Positions 1 to 8,866 of a stretch of DNA of 64,000 nt are shown one piece after another. The DNA comes from JBJFCE01 sp964437825. Its GTDB lineage: Bacteria; Bacillota; Clostridia; Lachnospirales; Lachnospiraceae. The stretch spans positions 1-64,000 of the forward strand of contig CAYTIH010000005.1 in the NCBI GenBank assembly GCA_964437825.1, read 5' to 3'. Under the pieces are notes generated by a model, which saw nothing but the letters and a program-made list of their open reading frames with translations, had not been told where the DNA came from and searched no databases. The translations under genes were made by a program, and so were the position numbers. Every line of letters begins with the position of its first letter. Positions within the stretch are counted from its first letter, which is position 1.

Positions 1-84
1 CCAGCCTTCGGGTTGGCATTTTTTATCGTGGGGGACTGGTTATTTACCATTTACGGCAGGACAAAGAAAACTTTCACAAACTAG
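1..84 (+). CDS. C-terminal end of an unidentified membrane protein (partial)
   Basis: The frame is open from the first base of the window and ends in TAG at 82-84, giving 27 residues. The visible part holds a hydrophobic stretch (roughly GLAFFIVGDWLF) followed by a basic tail (YGRTKKTFTN), the typical look of a last transmembrane helix with a cytoplasmic end. Nothing upstream is available, so the family cannot be named. The next gene starts about 100 bases later in the same direction. Confidence 0.45.
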   Translation, partial: PAFGLAFFIVGDWLFTIYGRTKKTFTN

Positions 85-184
85 CTGAAAAAAGATCCGA
101 TTGTTCCTTCCGCTTCCATAGCCCTATTTGGACAAATATGCTAAAATAGCTGTTAAAAGTACATATTATTTACGGGGAGAAGCT

Positions 185-859
185 ATGGAACGAATTTTGA
201 TTGTGGAGGACGATAACCATATTAACGGCTTATTAAAAGAGGCGCTGTCCAAGGAGGGCTATGATTGCGAACAGGCGTTTTCGGGAACCGAGGCTTTGAG
301 GCTGCTTTCAGAGAATCCTTATTCCCTTGTGCTTCTGGATCTGATGCTGCCCGGCATAAGCGGGGAGGAGCTGTTAGCCCAAATCCGACAAAGAAGCAGT
401 TTGCCGGTGATTGTGCTGACCGCAAAGGACAGTCTGGATGATAAAATCGATCTGCTCACGAAAGGGGCGGACGATTACATGACAAAACCCTTTGAAATGA
501 AGGAAATGCTTGCAAGAGTACAGGTGCAGCTTCGCCACAGGCTCAAAATACCGGAGCAGGAGATTCTGTCCCACAAGCAGTTAAAACTGAACAAATCGGG
601 TTTTCAGGTGACGATTGACGGGAAGGAACTTCCCAAGGTCACGAAACAGGAATTTGCGATTTTGGAACTATTGTTAAAGCATCCGAAGCAGGTGTTCAGT
701 AAGGAGGATATATTTGAATATGCCTGGGAGGAAGCTTATATGGGCGAAACAAAAACGTTGGACGTGCATATCAGCAATATCCGGAAAAAAATCAGGGCCG
801 TTACACAGGAAGAATATATTGAGACGGTTTGGGGAATCGGCTACAGGCTGGCTCCTTAA
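185..859 (+). CDS. OmpR/PhoB-family response regulator
   Basis: A 224-residue DNA-binding response regulator. The receiver domain (about residues 3-115) has the acidic pocket EDD at 8-10, the phospho-accepting Asp52 in LLDLMLPG, the switch Thr in VLTAKD and the Lys in MTKPFE. A winged-helix effector domain follows (about 130-224), ending in the usual DVHISNIRKKI and VWGIGYRL motifs. An upstream in-frame ATG at 128 exists, but ATG 185 is chosen because GGGGAGA lies just before it and the conserved receiver start begins there. It heads an apparent operon with an ABC ATPase, a permease and a histidine kinase, the arrangement known for sensing and resisting cell-envelope peptides. The partner kinase is the gene at 2817. 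The ligand is not deducible. Confidence 0.93.
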   Translation: MERILIVEDDNHINGLLKEALSKEGYDCEQAFSGTEALRLLSENPYSLVLLDLMLPGISGEELLAQIRQRSSLPVIVLTAKDSLDDKIDLLTKGADDYMTKPFEMKEMLARVQVQLRHRLKIPEQEILSHKQLKLNKSGFQVTIDGKELPKVTKQEFAILELLLKHPKQVFSKEDIFEYAWEEAYMGETKTLDVHISNIRKKIRAVTQEEYIETVWGIGYRLAP

Positions 860-1006
860 GGGCGGAAGACGGCTGCTGCGCAGTCCTGCAGCAGGCTGTT
901 CAAGGGTTGTCAAAACAAAAGCTTTACTCTTTTTTTACTTTTCCTTTGCTTTCTTTTAGGATTTGTTTTTTAGAATAATGACAAATCGAGAAGGAGAAAG
1001 AAAACC

Positions 1007-1924
1007 ATGAGCGAATTGTTATTAACGACCAGAGGCCTTACCAAACAATATGGCAGCCATAAGGCGGTGGATCATGTGGATATTCATCTGAAAAAAGGTG
1101 CCATCTATGGCTTCATTGGCAGAAACGGCGCGGGGAAAACCACTTTTTTAAAGATGATCAGCGGACTGGCCGAGCCGACCGAGGGGGAAATCGAGATGTT
1201 CGGGTATCGGGGAAAGGATCTTAAAAAAATCCGGACCAGAGTGGGATGCCTGATCGAAAATCCGGGATTGTACGGCAATATGAGCGCCTATGACAATTTA
1301 AAAATCAAATGCATGTTGTTCGGAATTAGAAAAAGAGAATATATTGAGGAACTTTTAGGGGTTGTAGGGCTGTCCGGAGTCGGAAAGAAAAAGGCGAAGA
1401 AATTTTCCCTCGGTATGAAGCAGCGCCTCGGCATTGCCCTTGCGCTTGTGGGGGAACCGGATCTGCTTGTATTGGATGAGCCGATCAACGGACTGGATCC
1501 TCAGGGAATTGTGGAAGTCCGTGATACCATCCTGCATTTAAGCCGTGAGAAAAATATGACGATTATTATTTCCAGTCATATTTTGGAGGAATTGTCCAAA
1601 ATTGCAACGGATTACGGAATTATTCATAACGGCTCCCTGTTACAGGAGATTACAAGGGAAGAACTAATGAAGCGCTGCAGCGAGCGGATGGAATTGAAGC
1701 TTTTGAATCCGGAAGCGGCCATACCGGTGCTTGACAAAATGGGCTTTACCAACTATCAGGTCGTGGATAAAGAGCATATTCATATTTTTGAGCGTCTTTC
1801 AGACAGCGCACTTGTGAATATGGAGCTTGCAAAGGCGGGAATTCCCCTGCAGGGAATTTCCATTACGAATGAGGAACTTGAATCTTATTATCTGAACCTG
1901 ACGGGAGGTATTACCAATGCTTAA
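1007..1924 (+). CDS. ABC transporter ATP-binding protein (peptide resistance/immunity type)
   Basis: A 305-residue cytoplasmic ATPase that would energise the permease encoded next. Walker A is GRNGAGKTT (about residues 38-46), the signature is FSLGMKQRLG and Walker B is LLVLDEPINGLDP. The C-terminal 90 residues follow the pattern of BcrA-like and lantibiotic self-protection ATPases (CcmA-like family). The start has GGAGAAAG a few bases upstream. Its end overlaps the permease start by 8 bases, so translation is probably coupled. Flanking by a response regulator and a histidine kinase suggests induction by the substrate; bacitracin-like or lantibiotic-like peptides are a guess from family precedent. 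Confidence 0.92.
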   Translation: MSELLLTTRGLTKQYGSHKAVDHVDIHLKKGAIYGFIGRNGAGKTTFLKMISGLAEPTEGEIEMFGYRGKDLKKIRTRVGCLIENPGLYGNMSAYDNLKIKCMLFGIRKREYIEELLGVVGLSGVGKKKAKKFSLGMKQRLGIALALVGEPDLLVLDEPINGLDPQGIVEVRDTILHLSREKNMTIIISSHILEELSKIATDYGIIHNGSLLQEITREELMKRCSERMELKLLNPEAAIPVLDKMGFTNYQVVDKEHIHIFERLSDSALVNMELAKAGIPLQGISITNEELESYYLNLTGGITNA

Positions 1925-2816
1925 TATCATTAAAATGGAATTATTGCGGATGCTCAAATCAAAGAGCCTGTATGTTGTCTGGGGAATCATGATCTGCTTT
2001 ATTATATTAACAACGTATATGACAAAATGGGACAATGATCTTGTGTTAGAGGAGATAACTGAGGATGAAGTGCAGACGGAGGAATATGATGAGGATTCGG
2101 GAGATTTTGCTCTGCTTATGCCGGGTGAGGATACGCTTTCGGAGCAGAATGTGAATCTCGGAATAACCTTTATGCTGCCGAACGAGCCCGGAGAGGACAT
2201 CACGCTGTTTGATATGATGTTCGGGAATATACAGAGTAAATTTATGGCGCTGTTTATTGTAATCTTTGCGGTGATTTATTCCACAGCGGATATAAGCAGC
2301 GGCTATATTAAGAATTTTGGGGGACAGATTACACGAAGGAGCAGCCTGATTATTGCAAAGGCTGTAGCGCTCTTTGTGTATACGGCGATTACGATGGGAA
2401 TCTTTGCACTGGTGCAGTTTGTGTCAAACGGGATTTTCTTAGGCTATATGAAGCTGGGAAACCCTGCGGAATTCGGCTGTTATATGGCAATACAGCTGCT
2501 GCTGCATTTTGCCTTCGCGATGATTTGCATGATGATTGCTGTTTTAACCAGAAGCAATCTGATCAGTATAATTGTATCCATCTGTCTGTGCATGAATGTT
2601 ATGACGCTTCTGTATAATGCTGTGAACCGGCTCTTAGAGAAGCTTCATGTGAAAGAGTTTCAAATGTTGGAGTATACGGTTACGGGACAGATTTCCCTGC
2701 TGCCCATGCAGGCGGGGGAAAATGAGGCGGCAAGGGCGATGCTTGTTTCCGTATTTTTTATCGCTGTGTCGGCTGCATTAGGTTGTATTATTTTTAAAAA
2801 AAGGGATATTGTGTAA
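1917..2816 (+). CDS. ABC-2 type permease subunit
   Basis: A 299-residue integral membrane protein partnering the ATPase encoded just upstream, with which it overlaps by 8 bases. Hydrophobic segments: one near the N-terminus (LYVVWGIMICFIILTTY), then an acidic extracytoplasmic stretch of about 60 residues rich in Glu/Asp, then about five more helices to the C-terminus. This one-plus-loop-plus-five layout is usual for ABC-2 permeases of bacitracin/lantibiotic resistance exporters. The stop directly abuts the start of the histidine kinase. No sequence motif identifies the substrate. Confidence 0.88.
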   Translation: MLNIIKMELLRMLKSKSLYVVWGIMICFIILTTYMTKWDNDLVLEEITEDEVQTEEYDEDSGDFALLMPGEDTLSEQNVNLGITFMLPNEPGEDITLFDMMFGNIQSKFMALFIVIFAVIYSTADISSGYIKNFGGQITRRSSLIIAKAVALFVYTAITMGIFALVQFVSNGIFLGYMKLGNPAEFGCYMAIQLLLHFAFAMICMMIAVLTRSNLISIIVSICLCMNVMTLLYNAVNRLLEKLHVKEFQMLEYTVTGQISLLPMQAGENEAARAMLVSVFFIAVSAALGCIIFKKRDIV

Positions 2817-3722
2817 ATGGAAGTATTGACAGGAATCCTTCTGGTACTGGTATTTGTTTTATTGATCGCTTTTTGGAGGTATAAGCGGCAGGTGGGCGAC
2901 ATCTGCCGCCAGCTTGCGTTTTTGAAGAAGCATGACAGCAATATGATGATCTCCAGAGAAATAGAGGCAGGGCATATCGGAGAACTGGCAGAGCTGTTAA
3001 ATGATCTTCTGGCGGCACGCAAGGAAGAGAGAAAGCAATATCTGGAAAAAGAGAGGAGAATCGCCGAGATTTACACGAGCCTGTCCCATGATATCAGAAC
3101 CCCTTTGACTTCCTTGAACGGTTATTTTGAATTGCTGAAACAGTCGGTTGATCCGGAGGAACAGAAGCGTTATCTGGCGGTGATTCAGGAGCGGATTGAA
3201 AGCTTGAAGGAAATGCTGGAGGAGCTTTTTACTTATACAAAGCTGAAAAACACGTCCTACAAACTGACGCTTGAGCCGTGTCGGTTAAACCGGATTGTAA
3301 AAAATACGGTTTTTTCTTATTATGACGAGTGGTCTGCCAAAGACATTGAGCCGGAGTTTATTCTGACGCAGGAGCCGCTTGTCATACTCGGTAATGAGCC
3401 CGCGATTCGCAGGGTTCTCCGGAACCTGATCAAAAACGGACTGGAGCATGGGAAAAAGAAAATCCGGATTTTTCTCGGGAGGCAGGACGGGAAAATCTGT
3501 CTGGAAATAAAAAATCAGGTAACCGATCCGGAAAAAATTGATGTGAACCGGGTGTTTGAACAGTTCTATATGGCCGATGAGGTGCGCAGCCGCAGCTCCA
3601 CAGGGCTGGGGCTGTCCATTGCAAGAGAATTGGTACTGAAAATGAACGGAAGCATTCAGGCAGAGCTTACCGGAACGGAGTTTGGGATACGGGTTCTGTT
3701 TCAGGAAAATGTCGAAAAATAA
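2817..3722 (+). CDS. membrane histidine kinase
   Basis: A 301-residue sensor kinase with a single short N-terminal membrane anchor (GILLVLVFVLLIAFW), a coiled linker, a HisKA dimerisation domain with the phospho-accepting His in SLSHDIRTPLTSL (about residue 93), and an ATPase domain with N box NLIKNGLEHG and G box STGLGLSIARELV. There is no sizeable extracellular sensor domain, as in kinases that detect their signal through a partner transporter. It begins immediately after the permease stop, so the four genes from 185 form one operon. The response regulator at 185 is the likely partner. A terminator hairpin follows at 3748. Confidence 0.92.
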   Translation: MEVLTGILLVLVFVLLIAFWRYKRQVGDICRQLAFLKKHDSNMMISREIEAGHIGELAELLNDLLAARKEERKQYLEKERRIAEIYTSLSHDIRTPLTSLNGYFELLKQSVDPEEQKRYLAVIQERIESLKEMLEELFTYTKLKNTSYKLTLEPCRLNRIVKNTVFSYYDEWSAKDIEPEFILTQEPLVILGNEPAIRRVLRNLIKNGLEHGKKKIRIFLGRQDGKICLEIKNQVTDPEKIDVNRVFEQFYMADEVRSRSSTGLGLSIARELVLKMNGSIQAELTGTEFGIRVLFQENVEK

Positions 3723-3747
3723 AAGGAATAAACCTTAGTACAATATG

Positions 3748-3777
3748 ACCCTCCGGTTTTGGAGGGCTGTTTTTTTG
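3748..3777 (+). terminator. rho-independent terminator after the kinase operon
   Basis: ACCCTCC and GGAGGGC form a short GC-rich stem around a GGTTTT loop, followed by a run of seven T. It lies 25 bases after the stop of the histidine kinase gene, so it closes the four-gene operon starting at 185. Confidence 0.85.
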
Positions 3778-3818
3778 CAAGTTTTGGATGTTGCTATGTT
3801 TGATATATTTTTATAAAG

Positions 3819-3824
3819 TATAAT
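3819..3824 (+). promoter_or_regulatory. -10 element (TATAAT) for the WYL regulator
   Basis: A perfect TATAAT lies seven bases upstream of an in-frame ATG at 3831. A transcript starting near 3831 would leave no room for initiation there, which supports ATG 3888 as the true start. No clear -35 box was found at a 16-18 base distance. Confidence 0.5.
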
Positions 3825-3887
3825 AAGAACATGACATACAGTTGTCATGTATTGCGTAGTAATATGGAAACCATAGAAGGAGCAGTC

Positions 3888-4802
3888 ATGAAAATAGACA
3901 GGCATATTGGAATTTTATCTGTGCTGTTGCAGAAAGATCAGGTCACTGCACCTTACCTTGCAGAACAATTTGAAGTTTCAAGACGAACCATAAACAGGGA
4001 TATTGAGGACTTATGCAAGGCCGGAATTCCTATTGTGACAAAGCAGGGAGCCAATGGCGGCATCTCAATTATGGAGGATTATAAACTAGATAAAACTTTG
4101 TTCACGAAAGGAGAAATGCAGGATATCCTTGCAGGACTTCGCAGCCTTGATAGCGTAAATGGAACAAAACGTTATGGAAAGCTGATGGAAAAGCTGTCAG
4201 CTGGATCCTCTGATTTTATGGTTGGAAACCAGTCGGTACTGATTAACTTATCTTCGTGGTATAAAGAGGCGCTTGCGCCCAAAATTGAACTGATACGCAC
4301 GTCGATTGATCAATGCAGAGAGTTGGAGTTTGCATATTATTCTCCCACGGGAGAATCGGTTCGTCGGATAGAACCCTATTATCTGATCTTCCAGTGGGCA
4401 AGCTGGTATGTATGGGGCTGGTGTCAAAAGCGAGAAGATTTCAGAATGTTCAAGCTAAATCGAATGGAGCATCTGCAAATATCAGAGAAGGTGTTTGCAA
4501 AAAGACAGGTGCCGATGCCGGATTTAAGTAATGAAAGGATATTTCCGGGCGGAATCAAAGTGAAGGCTCTGTTTGAACCGGAATGTAAATGGCGCTTGGT
4601 AGAGGAATTTGGAAGTGAGAGCTTTACAGAGCAGGAAGATGGAAAACTTTTATTTCAGGCAGATTATACGGACAAAGAAAATCTGATTACATGGCTGATG
4701 TCTTTTAGAGATAAGGCGGAATTACTTGAACCAAAGGAGATGCGAGATGAAATTAGAATGAGCATTGAATGCTTAAAAAAGAAGTATGACGGTTGTAATT
4801 AG
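3888..4802 (+). CDS. WYL-domain transcriptional regulator (YafY-like)
   Basis: A 304-residue regulator. Residues 1-60 form a winged HTH_11 domain (VSRRTINRDIEDLCKAGIPI, then the TKQGANGGISI wing). The middle (about 125-215) is a WYL domain with REL.FAYYSPTGE, RRIEPYYLIFQWASWYVWGW and FRMFKLNRM. A C-terminal WCX-type segment follows. WYL proteins usually bind a ligand and control neighbouring genes. The start is ATG 3888 with AGAAGGAG upstream. The next gene begins 32 bases downstream, so the two are probably co-transcribed and this regulator may control it. Confidence 0.9.
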   Translation: MKIDRHIGILSVLLQKDQVTAPYLAEQFEVSRRTINRDIEDLCKAGIPIVTKQGANGGISIMEDYKLDKTLFTKGEMQDILAGLRSLDSVNGTKRYGKLMEKLSAGSSDFMVGNQSVLINLSSWYKEALAPKIELIRTSIDQCRELEFAYYSPTGESVRRIEPYYLIFQWASWYVWGWCQKREDFRMFKLNRMEHLQISEKVFAKRQVPMPDLSNERIFPGGIKVKALFEPECKWRLVEEFGSESFTEQEDGKLLFQADYTDKENLITWLMSFRDKAELLEPKEMRDEIRMSIECLKKKYDGCN

Positions 4803-4834
4803 ATGATGGAATTGCAGAAAAGGAGAACGATTAT

Positions 4835-6130
4835 ATGAGATACACATGGATTGACGAGTATTTACTCAGCTTAACAGGAGTAACCAAAGACCTGCAGAAG
4901 GATTGGAATTGGATTCGCTATCAAATCGGCGGAAAGATGTTTGCAGCGGTCTGTTTAGGCGAGCATGATGAGCCGTATTATATCACACTGAAACTTGAGC
5001 CGTCTGAAGGGGATTTCCTGCGGCAGCAATATGAGGATATCATTCCCGGACATTATATGAATAAAGTGCATTGGAATTCGATTAAGCCGGATGGGGAAGT
5101 GCCGGACGATTTATTAAAAGATCTGTTAGATAAATCCTATCACCTTGTACTGGGAGGATTTAGTAAAAAGAAGCAACGGGAAATTTTGGAAGGGGTGTCT
5201 TTGAAAAATACAATAAGCTGTTGTGGTACGGATTGTTCAAAATGCGGCTGTTTTGGAAATATGTGTAAGGGATGTAACGTTAGTCTTGGAAAAGTATTTC
5301 ATGCACCGGAAGGACATGCATGTCCGATATATGAATGTTCAATCAATCAAAAGGGGCTGAAAGGGTGCGGAGCATGTGAGAGTCTTCCGTGTGACATATG
5401 GAGAAACACAAAGGATCCTTCGTTTTCAGAGGAAGAATTTCAGCGGAATATACTGGAACGGGTAGCAAGATTAAGGGGTGAAAGAACCGTGGCATTTGAT
5501 TATAAAAAAGAGTATAAAGAATTTTATATGCCGAAGAATAAACCAAGCATAGTGGAAGTTCCGTCCATGAATTATATTGCGGTTCGGGGAAAAGGAAATC
5601 CAAATGCAGAAGACAGCGAGTATAAGCAATCCATTGGTCTGCTCTATGGCATTGCTTTTACGATTAAAATGAGCAAAAAAGGAGATCACCAAATTGACGG
5701 ATACTTTGATTATGTAGTGCCGCCGCTGGAGGGCTTCTGGTGGCAGGATCATACAAAGGGGATTGATTACAGCCGGAAAGAGGGTTTTAATTTTATTTCT
5801 ATGATCAGACTGCAGGACTTTGTGACAAAAGAAGATTTTGATTGGGCAATAGAAGAAGCTGCGAAGAAAAAGAAAATCGATTTTTCAAAAGTAGAGTTTC
5901 TTACTTATGACGAGGGTTTATGCGTTCAGTGCATGCATATCGGATCCTACGATGACGAACCGGTGACAGTGAAACTGATGCATGATTTTATGACTGCCGA
6001 GGGTTATGAACTGGATATTACGGATCAAAGATTTCATCATGAGATTTACTTAAGCGATGCCAGACGAGTAGCGCCTGAAAAGTTAAAGACGGTAATCAGA
6101 CATCCTGTAAAAAATAATATACTATATTAA
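4835..6130 (+). CDS. three-domain protein: MmcQ/YjbR-like, DUF3795-like cysteine-rich, GyrI-like ligand-binding
   Basis: A 431-residue protein with three recognisable parts. Residues 1-120 resemble the MmcQ/YjbR fold (ITLKLEPSEGDFLRQQY, HWNSIKPDG, DKSYHLVLGGFS). Residues about 128-215 are cysteine-rich in the manner of DUF3795 (CCGTDCSKCGCFGNMCKGC, later CGACESLPC). Residues about 225-431 look like a GyrI-like/SOUL-fold small-molecule-binding domain (PSIVEVPSMNYIAVRGKG, YDEGLCVQCMHIGSYDDEP). It follows a WYL regulator by 32 bases, a context where GyrI-like proteins often bind small ligands. The fusion of three usually separate domains is unusual. Function unknown; metal or ligand sensing is only an inference from the cysteines and the GyrI fold. 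Confidence 0.82.
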   Translation: MRYTWIDEYLLSLTGVTKDLQKDWNWIRYQIGGKMFAAVCLGEHDEPYYITLKLEPSEGDFLRQQYEDIIPGHYMNKVHWNSIKPDGEVPDDLLKDLLDKSYHLVLGGFSKKKQREILEGVSLKNTISCCGTDCSKCGCFGNMCKGCNVSLGKVFHAPEGHACPIYECSINQKGLKGCGACESLPCDIWRNTKDPSFSEEEFQRNILERVARLRGERTVAFDYKKEYKEFYMPKNKPSIVEVPSMNYIAVRGKGNPNAEDSEYKQSIGLLYGIAFTIKMSKKGDHQIDGYFDYVVPPLEGFWWQDHTKGIDYSRKEGFNFISMIRLQDFVTKEDFDWAIEEAAKKKKIDFSKVEFLTYDEGLCVQCMHIGSYDDEPVTVKLMHDFMTAEGYELDITDQRFHHEIYLSDARRVAPEKLKTVIRHPVKNNILY

Positions 6131-6307
6131 CAAAGCAGATTTTATTGTTTACTGCATTTTTATGATTCTGGTTTTGGCTGCGAAGATTTCCTGCGAATGA
6201 TAGATTGGATGCCGTATATTATCGAGCTGGATTTCGAAGGAAATAAGTTGGTTGGTATCATAAATGGTGGATACATAGAGTTATTGATTGAAAGTCTGAG
6301 CCTGTAA
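6131..6307 (+). pseudogene. possible gene remnant (no start codon)
   Basis: Directly after the stop of the preceding gene, a frame stays open for 58 codons to TAA 6305-6307. Its product reads like real protein (for example DSGFGCEDFLRMIDWMPYII, ending INGGYIELLIESLSL), but there is no good start codon or ribosome site. It could be the tail of a deleted gene or chance. Family not recognised. Confidence 0.2.
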
Positions 6308-6371
6308 AGGGATTCAGACTTTTCGATGTTCCAATGTATGAGAACAAGAAGTTGAGCAAGGAGAACGGACA

Positions 6372-7319
6372 ATGAAGATATTTTTTGTGATCGTGACGGT
6401 TTTGATACTGGTCGTATTTTGGACGATATATTATCTGTACCGTCTGGTATTTAGCTACCCGGTGAAAAAGCGCCCGGATGCATACCGGATTCCCGACGGT
6501 GATCTTTACAAGGCGTATAAGGACACGATGGAAGAATGCATTCATGATATGGAAGAAACGCCGTATGAGAATGTAAGTATCGTTTCCCTTGACGGATGCA
6601 GGCTTTACGGGAAATTGTACCATCTCAGGGAGAAGGCGCCGCTGATAGTCTTTTTTCACGGATATCACGGAATGGCGGCATGGGACGGATATGGCTTTTA
6701 TAAAATCTGTAAGGATCATGGACTTAATATTCTTATGGTCGATGAGAGGACTCATGGAAAGAGCGAGGGCAGTGCGATCACGTTCGGAATCAAGGAAAGA
6801 TTTGACTGCAAATTATGGGCGGAGTATGCCGCAAAACGACTTGGGGAAGATACGGATATTTTCCTTGCAGGGGTATCCATGGGAGCGGCTTCGGTAATGA
6901 TGGCCTGTGAACTTGGTTTGGCTGCAAATGTAAAAGGAGTAGTGGCAGACTGTGGATATTCCGAGCCGTCTGCGATTATAAAAGAAACAATACATAAATT
7001 GAACTTCCCTGTAAAACCGGTATATTTCCTGATCAAGCTGGGAGCACATCTGTTTGGGCATTTTGATCTGGAAGAAGCTTCACCGTTAAACGCCGTTAAA
7101 AAATCAGAAATCCCCATCTTGTTTATTCATGGAAAACAGGATTCCGTGGTTCCTCCGTTGATGAACGAAAAACTTTATGAAAGCTGCTCGGGGAAAAAAG
7201 AACGAGTGCTGATTGAAAAAGCCGATCATGCCAACAGCGCTTTGACAGATTATGAAACCTATGAAAAAGCAGTTATGAAATTTTTTATCCAGAATGTGTC
7301 TGCGGTTTTTTCGGGATGA
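6372..7319 (+). CDS. alpha/beta hydrolase with N-terminal membrane anchor
   Basis: A 315-residue hydrolase. Residues 4-30 are a hydrophobic anchor (FFVIVTVLILVVFWTIYYLY). The core shows the oxyanion region IVFFHGYHG, the nucleophile elbow GVSMG (Ser about residue 168), an acid region IHGKQDSVVP and the late His in KADHANS, completing a Ser-Asp-His triad. Family members act as esterases or lipases at the membrane; the substrate is unknown. GCAAGGAGAACGG precedes the ATG. It stands alone, followed by an XRE regulator about 100 bases later. Confidence 0.88.
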   Translation: MKIFFVIVTVLILVVFWTIYYLYRLVFSYPVKKRPDAYRIPDGDLYKAYKDTMEECIHDMEETPYENVSIVSLDGCRLYGKLYHLREKAPLIVFFHGYHGMAAWDGYGFYKICKDHGLNILMVDERTHGKSEGSAITFGIKERFDCKLWAEYAAKRLGEDTDIFLAGVSMGAASVMMACELGLAANVKGVVADCGYSEPSAIIKETIHKLNFPVKPVYFLIKLGAHLFGHFDLEEASPLNAVKKSEIPILFIHGKQDSVVPPLMNEKLYESCSGKKERVLIEKADHANSALTDYETYEKAVMKFFIQNVSAVFSG

Positions 7320-7421
7320 GGAAGCCCGCAATCAGAAAAATGATTTTGACCGACTTTCCACTCACAGCCTCTGAATTTGTTATATCTATGTGTAAATACT
7401 ATTTTTATAGGAGGGATACAC

Positions 7422-7760
7422 ATGGATTATAATAAACGGGATATCAATATTATGATTGGAAAGCGATTACGTGAAGCGAGAATGAACCTTGGAAGGACGC
7501 AGGCGGAATTTGCGGTTACATTGGGCGTTTCGGATGAACACTACCGCAAATATGAATCAGGCGCCTCGGGCTTGTCAACCGTAAAGCTGTTGATCCTGAA
7601 TTGTGAATATCATATAGACTCCGATTATCTGATTACCGGATCAAACAGAAAAGAGGACTTTGATGTGGAATCCTATCTGGCGAACTGCAGCCGGCTGCAG
7701 AAAGAAAGGTTTGTGGAACGGATGCTTGCGTTTGTAAGGCGAAAGCTGATGGAATCTTGA
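7422..7760 (+). CDS. XRE-family helix-turn-helix regulator
   Basis: A 112-residue protein with a Cro/C1-type HTH at about residues 8-62 (IGKRLREARMNLGRTQAEFA, then VSDEHYRKYESGASGLS). The C-terminal half is short and helical, ending in basic RRKLMES. A frame-open ATG exists at 7377, but ATG 7422 has AGGAGGG eight bases upstream and fits the usual family start. No neighbouring target is obvious. It is followed by a strong bidirectional terminator shared with the convergent gene. Confidence 0.87.
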   Translation: MDYNKRDINIMIGKRLREARMNLGRTQAEFAVTLGVSDEHYRKYESGASGLSTVKLLILNCEYHIDSDYLITGSNRKEDFDVESYLANCSRLQKERFVERMLAFVRRKLMES

Positions 7761-7775
7761 GGGTAGACCGCTAAA

Positions 7776-7820
7776 AGCAGAAAAGCCTCTCCGTTTCATA
7801 TTGGGAGAGACTTTTCTGCT
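7776..7820. terminator. bidirectional terminator between convergent genes
   Basis: AGCAGAAAAG and CTTTTCTGCT pair perfectly, with an inner CCTCTCC/GGGAGAG stem around a short loop. The A-rich and T-rich outer arms allow it to end transcription from both sides: the XRE regulator on the forward strand and the coiled-coil protein on the reverse strand. Confidence 0.8.
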
Positions 7821-7829
7821 TCTATGAAA

Positions 7830-8642
7830 CTATACAGTGGTATCTATGACGCCGCCCTCTGTCATAATGGGTGCTTCTACCGGCTGCAGAGGCATTTCCA
7901 TACCGTTAAGCTCCAGCGAAACACCGCCGGGGGCAGCGCTTGCTGAACCGTTTGAAATGCTTTGCTTTTCTTTTGCCAGTTTTTCAAATACAGCCTTCAG
8001 GTACTTCATATCGGCTTCCATAATCTCCCGGAGTTCTTCACAGCGATGCTTTTTCTTTAACTGTTCTAAGTCTGCCGAGTTCATATCTTCCAAGATGTTT
8101 CCTGAAAGTTCCGTCTGCAGTTCATCATCGGATTCCCTGGCCTGCAATTTCTTCATCGATTCTTCGAATTCCTGCATCAGTTCTTTGAATTCTTCCTGAC
8201 TGAGCTTCAGGACATCTTCTGAGTCCAGAGCATCTAATATTGAGGATTCTTCTTCCTCATCAAGTTCGGTCAGATTGGTGCTGCTATCCGTTTTTAAGCT
8301 TTCTTCTTCTTTCAGATGATTCATTCGTTTTCGAGCGATCCGCTCCATTTTTTTGGCATGGAGAATGGCACTTTCCAGCTCTTTTTCATCGTACTCGTCG
8401 TTTCTTCTGTTTCTTTGGAGCGTTGCGACTTTTCTGCGGGCCTTTGCGACAATCCGGCTTGCACTGCCCGATGTATGCGACATCATGATCTGTGACGAAA
8501 TTTCTTTGAAATTGTATTGCAGACGTTTCGGCTTTTTCTTGCCGGGGGTACTGATACTGAGAGTTCCCGCCACCGTTTGGTCCGCATGATAGAAAACGAT
8601 TCTTTTTACATTAGACTGATTGTTATTAATCATCATACCCAT
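7830..8642 (-). CDS. hypothetical acidic coiled-coil protein
   Basis: A 270-residue soluble protein of unknown function. The N-terminus (about 1-90) is basic and holds a conserved-looking block (LQYNFKEISSQIMMSHTSGS followed by AKARRKVATLQRNRR) of a kind seen in uncharacterised clostridial proteins. The centre and C-terminus are strongly acidic and helical (runs of EEE, LKEEE, AKEKQS), suggesting coiled coil. The chosen ATG at 8642 lies behind AGGGAGG; an upstream in-frame ATG at 8675 is less likely. No signal peptide or membrane span. It is divergent from the gene at 8867. Confidence 0.72.
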   Translation of the reverse strand: MGMMINNNQSNVKRIVFYHADQTVAGTLSISTPGKKKPKRLQYNFKEISSQIMMSHTSGSASRIVAKARRKVATLQRNRRNDEYDEKELESAILHAKKMERIARKRMNHLKEEESLKTDSSTNLTELDEEEESSILDALDSEDVLKLSQEEFKELMQEFEESMKKLQARESDDELQTELSGNILEDMNSADLEQLKKKHRCEELREIMEADMKYLKAVFEKLAKEKQSISNGSASAAPGGVSLELNGMEMPLQPVEAPIMTEGGVIDTTV

Positions 8643-8784
8643 GTTGTTATCCTCCCTGATAAAACAAATCAACATGTTCCGGTTTTCCCGTCGGCAAATC
8701 CGTTTGCCGACCCGCTTCTTTCATTATTATATCGGCAGCTTGCGGCATAAAATTAAGCTTTGCGCATCAGGGGTCAGGCGGAGG

Positions 8785-8813
8785 TTGTAAGAATCTGAAA
8801 AAATCGGTATAAT
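8785..8813 (+). promoter_or_regulatory. sigma-A-type promoter for the kinase/STAND gene pair
   Basis: TTGTAA at 8785-8790 and a perfect TATAAT at 8808-8813 are separated by exactly 17 bases. Transcription would start near 8820, ahead of the gene at 8867. Confidence 0.65.
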
Positions 8814-8866
8814 ACGATAAAAAGTCTGATATTTTGCAGAATGTAGGATTTGGGTTGAGGCTTATT

